Shown here one piece after another: positions 37,119 through 40,187 of a DNA stretch of 40,187 bases (the first letter of the stretch is position 1; every line of letters begins with the position of its first letter). A program made the position numbers and the translations under genes. This DNA comes from Clostridium sp. CAG:571 (GTDB lineage: Bacteria > Bacillota > Clostridia > TANB77 > CAG-508). Where the stretch lies: assembly GCA_000434015.1 (NCBI GenBank), contig HF999503.1:1-40187 (forward strand), written 5' to 3'. Below the pieces are notes generated by a model. The model did no database searches. It was not told the DNA's origin and saw nothing but the letters and a program-made list of their open reading frames with translations.

Positions 37119-37364
37119 CGAAGAAAAAGTAATTATATATAGAGAGTGTAAAGAAAGTTCAAGTAAATATGTGAAAGGCATAATAACTGTGGAAATCTAA
37201 TAAAAGCAGTGCATATAATGAAAAAATATATAAGCTTTAGTTAGATAACTAACAAAAAATAAAAATAGTTAAATTATTCACAATAAAAAACATAATTTTT
37301 ACAAAAAATGCAAAAAAATACAAAAAAATATAAAAATCTACTTTATTTTTATAAATAATATATG

Positions 37365-37370
37365 TATAAT
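37365..37370 (+). promoter_or_regulatory. Extended -10 box of the acetyltransferase-like gene
   Basis: TGTATAAT with TATAAT at 37365-37370 and only a weak -35 (TTTATT). Since it covers the longest in-frame ATG (37362), it favours the later start at 37407. Confidence 0.45.
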
Positions 37371-37406
37371 ATAAAAAGACAAAAGAAGAAGGGAAGAAGT
37401 TTGAAG

Positions 37407-37808
37407 ATGAATATACAATATATTAACAAAGAACCAAGCAAAATGGAGATATTCGAAATAATGGATTCAATTCAAGCAGAAATAGATGAACAATATGAAA
37501 TGAATATATTCGAAGAAAATGAGAATATGATTACATCTGTTTGTGCATACCATTTTGATAGAATTGTTGGTATGGGAAGAATAGTACAAGAAGGAAATAC
37601 GCTTTATATACAGGATATAATAGTAAAACCAGAATATAAAGGGGAAGAAATTGAAAACAATATAATTGTTGCATTATTTAAACAGATAAACGAATTAAAA
37701 AGGTTTAGTTCAAGCATTCAAAGATGTTTGGAAGTTGAAGAAAAAGAAGAAAATTTTTTTAATAGGTTTAGTTTCTTAACAAAAGAAAAACAAGAATTAG
37801 GAGCATAA
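37407..37808 (+). CDS. GNAT-fold N-acetyltransferase-like protein
   Basis: A 133-aa protein with the GNAT strand pattern: VCAYHFDRIVGMGRIVQEGNTLYIQDIIVKPEYKG (read about residues 45-80), then a helix ENNIIVALFKQINEL. The usual acetyl-CoA motif (Q/R)xxGxG/A is replaced by KGEEIEN, so cofactor binding is doubtful. The frame extends back to 37362, but a -10 box lies there; TTG 37401 is an alternative start. Substrate unknown. It is followed by a terminator. Confidence 0.7.
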   Translation: MNIQYINKEPSKMEIFEIMDSIQAEIDEQYEMNIFEENENMITSVCAYHFDRIVGMGRIVQEGNTLYIQDIIVKPEYKGEEIENNIIVALFKQINELKRFSSSIQRCLEVEEKEENFFNRFSFLTKEKQELGA

Positions 37809-37813
37809 TATAT

Positions 37814-37860
37814 AAATTCACACGGTCTTTAATGATATTTGGCACCATGTGAATTTTTTT
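37814..37860 (+). terminator. Terminator after the acetyltransferase-like gene
   Basis: AAATTCACA-GGT...ACC-TGTGAATTT stem followed by T7. Confidence 0.7.
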
Positions 37861-37885
37861 CATAAAAGTAAAAGGGAGAAATTAA

Positions 37886-38992
37886 ATGGACGAAGAAGTT
37901 TTAAAAAATGTAATGGAATTATTTACAAAAGTTTGTAAAAATGATGTAAATCCAATAAAGAGTTACAAGCAATATTTAGATGAGCTTACTAATGAAGACA
38001 TAACTAATATTATAATCTTTTTTTCTACAATGATAAAAAATGAAAAAGATTTAGAAAAGATAAATAATATTTTAAATGAGAGTAAAGAAAATAAAGAATT
38101 AGAAATATTAAAGAATATAAAAAAAATAATAAATTTGGAAATGCAAGTGTTTTCAAAAAGTATACTGCAAGATATAGTTAATATTTTAAAAAATAATGGA
38201 TATATAGAGTGTAAAATTGAAATGTTGCCATTTGAATTAAATACTTTAGTTGTTTTGAAATATTTTGGAACTATATTTGTAAATATAAAAGATGATATAA
38301 TAAAAATACATATGCCAATAGAGATAATGAAGATTGTTAATGAAGAAATCAATCTAAAAGGTATAGATATGGTAAATAAAGAAAGAGAAGATGTAATAAC
38401 TTTTATAGAAGGAATTTTAAATGCATATGGAATGATTTCTATAAAAGATGCTTATGTAATGTTTAAAAAATTATATAGATATATTATGTTCGAGAATTTT
38501 GAAAGATATATTTTCTTTACAGCAAATATAATGCATATGAACTTCAAAGCGGATGAAGAATTCTTATATAATATAAACTTGTTGGATGAGGAGATACCAG
38601 AGTTGGGAGAAATGCATTTGGATTTAGATTATTGTGAATATCAATTAAATGAAATAATTCTACTGGCAGATAACAAGTATTATATAAAATATATGCAGTA
38701 TAAAGCATTAAAAGAATTTGTTGAAAGTAAATTGGATATTCCGATAGAAGTAATAAAAGAGGAAGTACTTGATTATTATATTATACTTGCACAAATGGAT
38801 GTGGAAGATGCAGAGAGTTATATGGAAGATAAGTTATCAGATTTAGATATAAAAGAAAGATGTAAAAGACAATTAAAGGAGTATATTAGAGAGGTATATG
38901 ATATATGTCCAAAATGGAAATTAAAGGGAAAAATAAAATATAAAAAAAGTGATAAGATAAGAATATTAAAATTTCCAGAAGTAAAAGATTAA
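37886..38992 (+). CDS. Protein of unknown function (368 aa)
   Basis: I do not recognise a domain. It is a cytosolic-looking, mostly helical, acidic and lysine-rich protein with no signal or membrane segment, beginning MDEEVLKNVMELFTKVCKND. The middle (about 150-230) has VITFIEGILNAYGMISIKDAYVMF, helices that resemble a winged-helix or armadillo-like scaffold, and the C-terminus ends in a basic KWKLKGKIKYKKSDKIRI segment. GGGAGAAA precedes the ATG. It has its own terminator downstream. Function cannot be inferred from neighbours. Confidence 0.8.
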   Translation: MDEEVLKNVMELFTKVCKNDVNPIKSYKQYLDELTNEDITNIIIFFSTMIKNEKDLEKINNILNESKENKELEILKNIKKIINLEMQVFSKSILQDIVNILKNNGYIECKIEMLPFELNTLVVLKYFGTIFVNIKDDIIKIHMPIEIMKIVNEEINLKGIDMVNKEREDVITFIEGILNAYGMISIKDAYVMFKKLYRYIMFENFERYIFFTANIMHMNFKADEEFLYNINLLDEEIPELGEMHLDLDYCEYQLNEIILLADNKYYIKYMQYKALKEFVESKLDIPIEVIKEEVLDYYIILAQMDVEDAESYMEDKLSDLDIKERCKRQLKEYIREVYDICPKWKLKGKIKYKKSDKIRILKFPEVKD

Positions 38993-39005
38993 ATAAAAAT
39001 ATATA

Positions 39006-39080
39006 AAAAAATAAGAAAAAACTGTGGTAATAAAAAAGATTGATAAATACAATATCACAAGAGTTTTTTTCTTATTTTTT
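39006..39080 (+). terminator. Terminator after the 368-aa gene
   Basis: AAAATAAGAAAAAACT and AGTTTTTTTCTTATTTTTT form a long A/T stem around a 38-base loop, with a T-run. Confidence 0.65.
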
Positions 39081-39081
39081 A

Positions 39082-39110
39082 TTGTAATAGATTGAAAATT
39101 ATGGTATAAT
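39082..39110 (+). promoter_or_regulatory. Promoter of the secreted protein gene
   Basis: TTGTAA (39082-39087), 17-base spacer, TATAAT (39105-39110) preceded by TGG; the start codon is 43 bases downstream. Confidence 0.65.
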
Positions 39111-39152
39111 AATTATGTAATTGAACAATAAATTAAAAGGAGATGATATAAT

Positions 39153-40187
39153 ATGATGAATAAAAAGAAGGCTATTCCTCTTTTAATTATAGTTATATTA
39201 TTAATAAATGTATTACTTCCAACAGCATATAAAGGGTTTATATCATATGCTGAAGATGCTGATGGAAGCTTTAATGTTGAAGTAGATAGTTCAGATATAA
39301 GTAATATAAAAATTAAAGCAGGAGGAAATTTTAGTTCGAAAATAACTAGTATAAAGTATACTGATGGCGGGAAAATAGAAAAAGATAAAGTTGTTGATTA
39401 CTTTAATGATTCTAAAAATAATATTGTAGATATTACAAAGCAAAATCAAGGAGTTACTGAAAATGTTTTAGCTATAACAATAGAAAATGCTGTTCAAGGA
39501 AAAGAATATACAATTTTAGTTGTTTTTGAAGATGGAAGTGCATATATTGGATATGCATCTATAGGAAAAAGAGAAAGTGGAACATCTGAAATTTCATATA
39601 ATTATTCTAGTCCAACTTTAACAATTAAAGTTGTAAATGATACTAATAATATTATTTTAGTAAAGATAGCGAAGGCATCTGAGATTTTGCAAGATAGTGA
39701 TTTTGAAACTAAAGGTGAAGAATTACCAATAACTGTATCTAAAAATGTGACAACAACATACACAATTAAAGAAGAATGTGCATATAAAATATATGCAAAA
39801 GATTCAGAAGGACATTATTCAATAAAAGAAACAAATAAATTAGCAATAACATCAAATAAAGAAATAAATATATATCATAAGAAAGATGATAATAATGCAA
39901 TTATAATAAAAGCAAAAGATTCAGCACATAAAATAGTAAAGATGAAAGTTATGGTTTCTGAAGGAGAAGTTTCACTAGAAGAAATAAAAAATAGTGGAAC
40001 AGATATAAAAATAACAGAAGGAACAGAAGTTGAAGGTGAATATACAATATCTGGGGAACATAAATACATAACAGTATATATTGAAGATGAATATGGGGCA
40101 AACCACAAATATGGTAAAACAATAAGTTCAATAGAAGAAGATATAGTAGTTGTTCCGGTAGATCCAGACCCAACACCAGACCCAACA
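39153..40187 (+). CDS. Secreted surface protein, truncated by window end
   Basis: Open reading frame of at least 345 codons with no stop before the window ends. It begins MMNKKKAIPLLIIVILLINVL, a signal peptide with likely cleavage near SYAEDA, followed by acidic beta-rich repeats (for example LTIKVVNDTNNIILVKIA; AIIIKAKDSAHKIVKMKVMV) that look like Ig-like or adhesin modules, then a proline-rich run VDPDPTPDPT, a typical wall-spanning or interdomain linker. AAAGGAGA precedes the ATG. It is probably an exported adhesin-like or wall protein; the anchoring signal, if any, lies outside the window. Confidence 0.82.
   Translation, partial: MMNKKKAIPLLIIVILLINVLLPTAYKGFISYAEDADGSFNVEVDSSDISNIKIKAGGNFSSKITSIKYTDGGKIEKDKVVDYFNDSKNNIVDITKQNQGVTENVLAITIENAVQGKEYTILVVFEDGSAYIGYASIGKRESGTSEISYNYSSPTLTIKVVNDTNNIILVKIAKASEILQDSDFETKGEELPITVSKNVTTTYTIKEECAYKIYAKDSEGHYSIKETNKLAITSNKEINIYHKKDDNNAIIIKAKDSAHKIVKMKVMVSEGEVSLEEIKNSGTDIKITEGTEVEGEYTISGEHKYITVYIEDEYGANHKYGKTISSIEEDIVVVPVDPDPTPDPT

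Noticed and set aside
37256..37340. CAAAAAAATA-like short repeats as a CRISPR or satellite array
   Set aside because: Low-complexity A-rich sequence without regular spacing or unique spacers.

Overview
The window is about 40 kb of very AT-rich DNA that reads as the chromosome of a low-GC, endospore-forming member of the Clostridia (Bacillota). The evidence is the origin-side order mnmG-rsmG-parA-parB, the sporulation genes spmA, spmB and spoIIR, an AbrB regulator, a GerMN-domain protein, strong GGAGG ribosome-binding sites, many TTG starts and arginine written almost only as AGA. I see no prophage, insertion sequence or CRISPR array; nearly everything is chromosomal housekeeping.

Layout. 1-299: A-rich leader with a 35-bp palindrome. 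300-5203: mnmG, rsmG, parA, parB and a DUF4446 gene. 5396-5631: two tRNA-Ser genes. 5873-6722: patatin-like lipase. 6745-11068 (minus): giant 2-hydroxyacyl-CoA dehydratase/activase protein. 11252-13888: GerMN protein, a 53-aa minus-strand ORF, yabB, rsmI, abrB. 14104-15226: spmA-spmB. 15496-18877 (minus): murA-yycJ-rlmH operon and spoIIR. 19063-25700: an unknown gene, UDP-sugar pyrophosphorylase, pgcA, an M14 peptidoglycan peptidase, an M18 aminopeptidase. 25828-27006 (minus): tRNA-Arg(UCU), yhbY, a Gdt1-type transporter. 27156-30238: GldA/F/G-like ABC exporter. 30294-34727: YkvI-like transporter, DUF5711, CvpA and LCP proteins. 34766-36031 (minus): D-Ala-D-Ala carboxypeptidase. 36134-40187: comEA, initiator tRNA, an acetyltransferase-like gene, an unknown gene and a secreted protein cut by the window end.

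Main discovery. Four unrelated genes (patatin lipase, the giant dehydratase activase, spmB, the YkvI-like transporter) are each broken by one extra base. In all four the extra base is a C placed before a GGN glycine codon, so that the zero-frame codon at the break is exactly CGG. Skipping that C (+1) restores the full family sequence each time. Reading all other genes by eye, I found about sixty CGG trinucleotides on coding strands, every one straddling two codons; no in-frame CGG is read as arginine anywhere. CGG therefore behaves here not as an arginine codon but as a +1 frameshift signal (NNN C GGN, with Gly read from GGN). Two different genes carry the identical heptamer UCA-C-GGA and a third has UCU-C-GGA. 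The simplest model is that CGG is unassigned (no tRNA reads it), so that tRNA-Gly binds out of frame, as in the Ty3-type +1 shift, or that a special tRNA reads CGGN as a quadruplet. Sequencing error and pseudogenes both fit poorly.

Smaller points are two leaders in which a strong hairpin involves the ribosome-binding site or start codon (M14 peptidase, YkvI-like gene), a degenerate parS-like site next to parAB, long inverted repeats between spmB and rlmH, and a palindrome over a -10 box.
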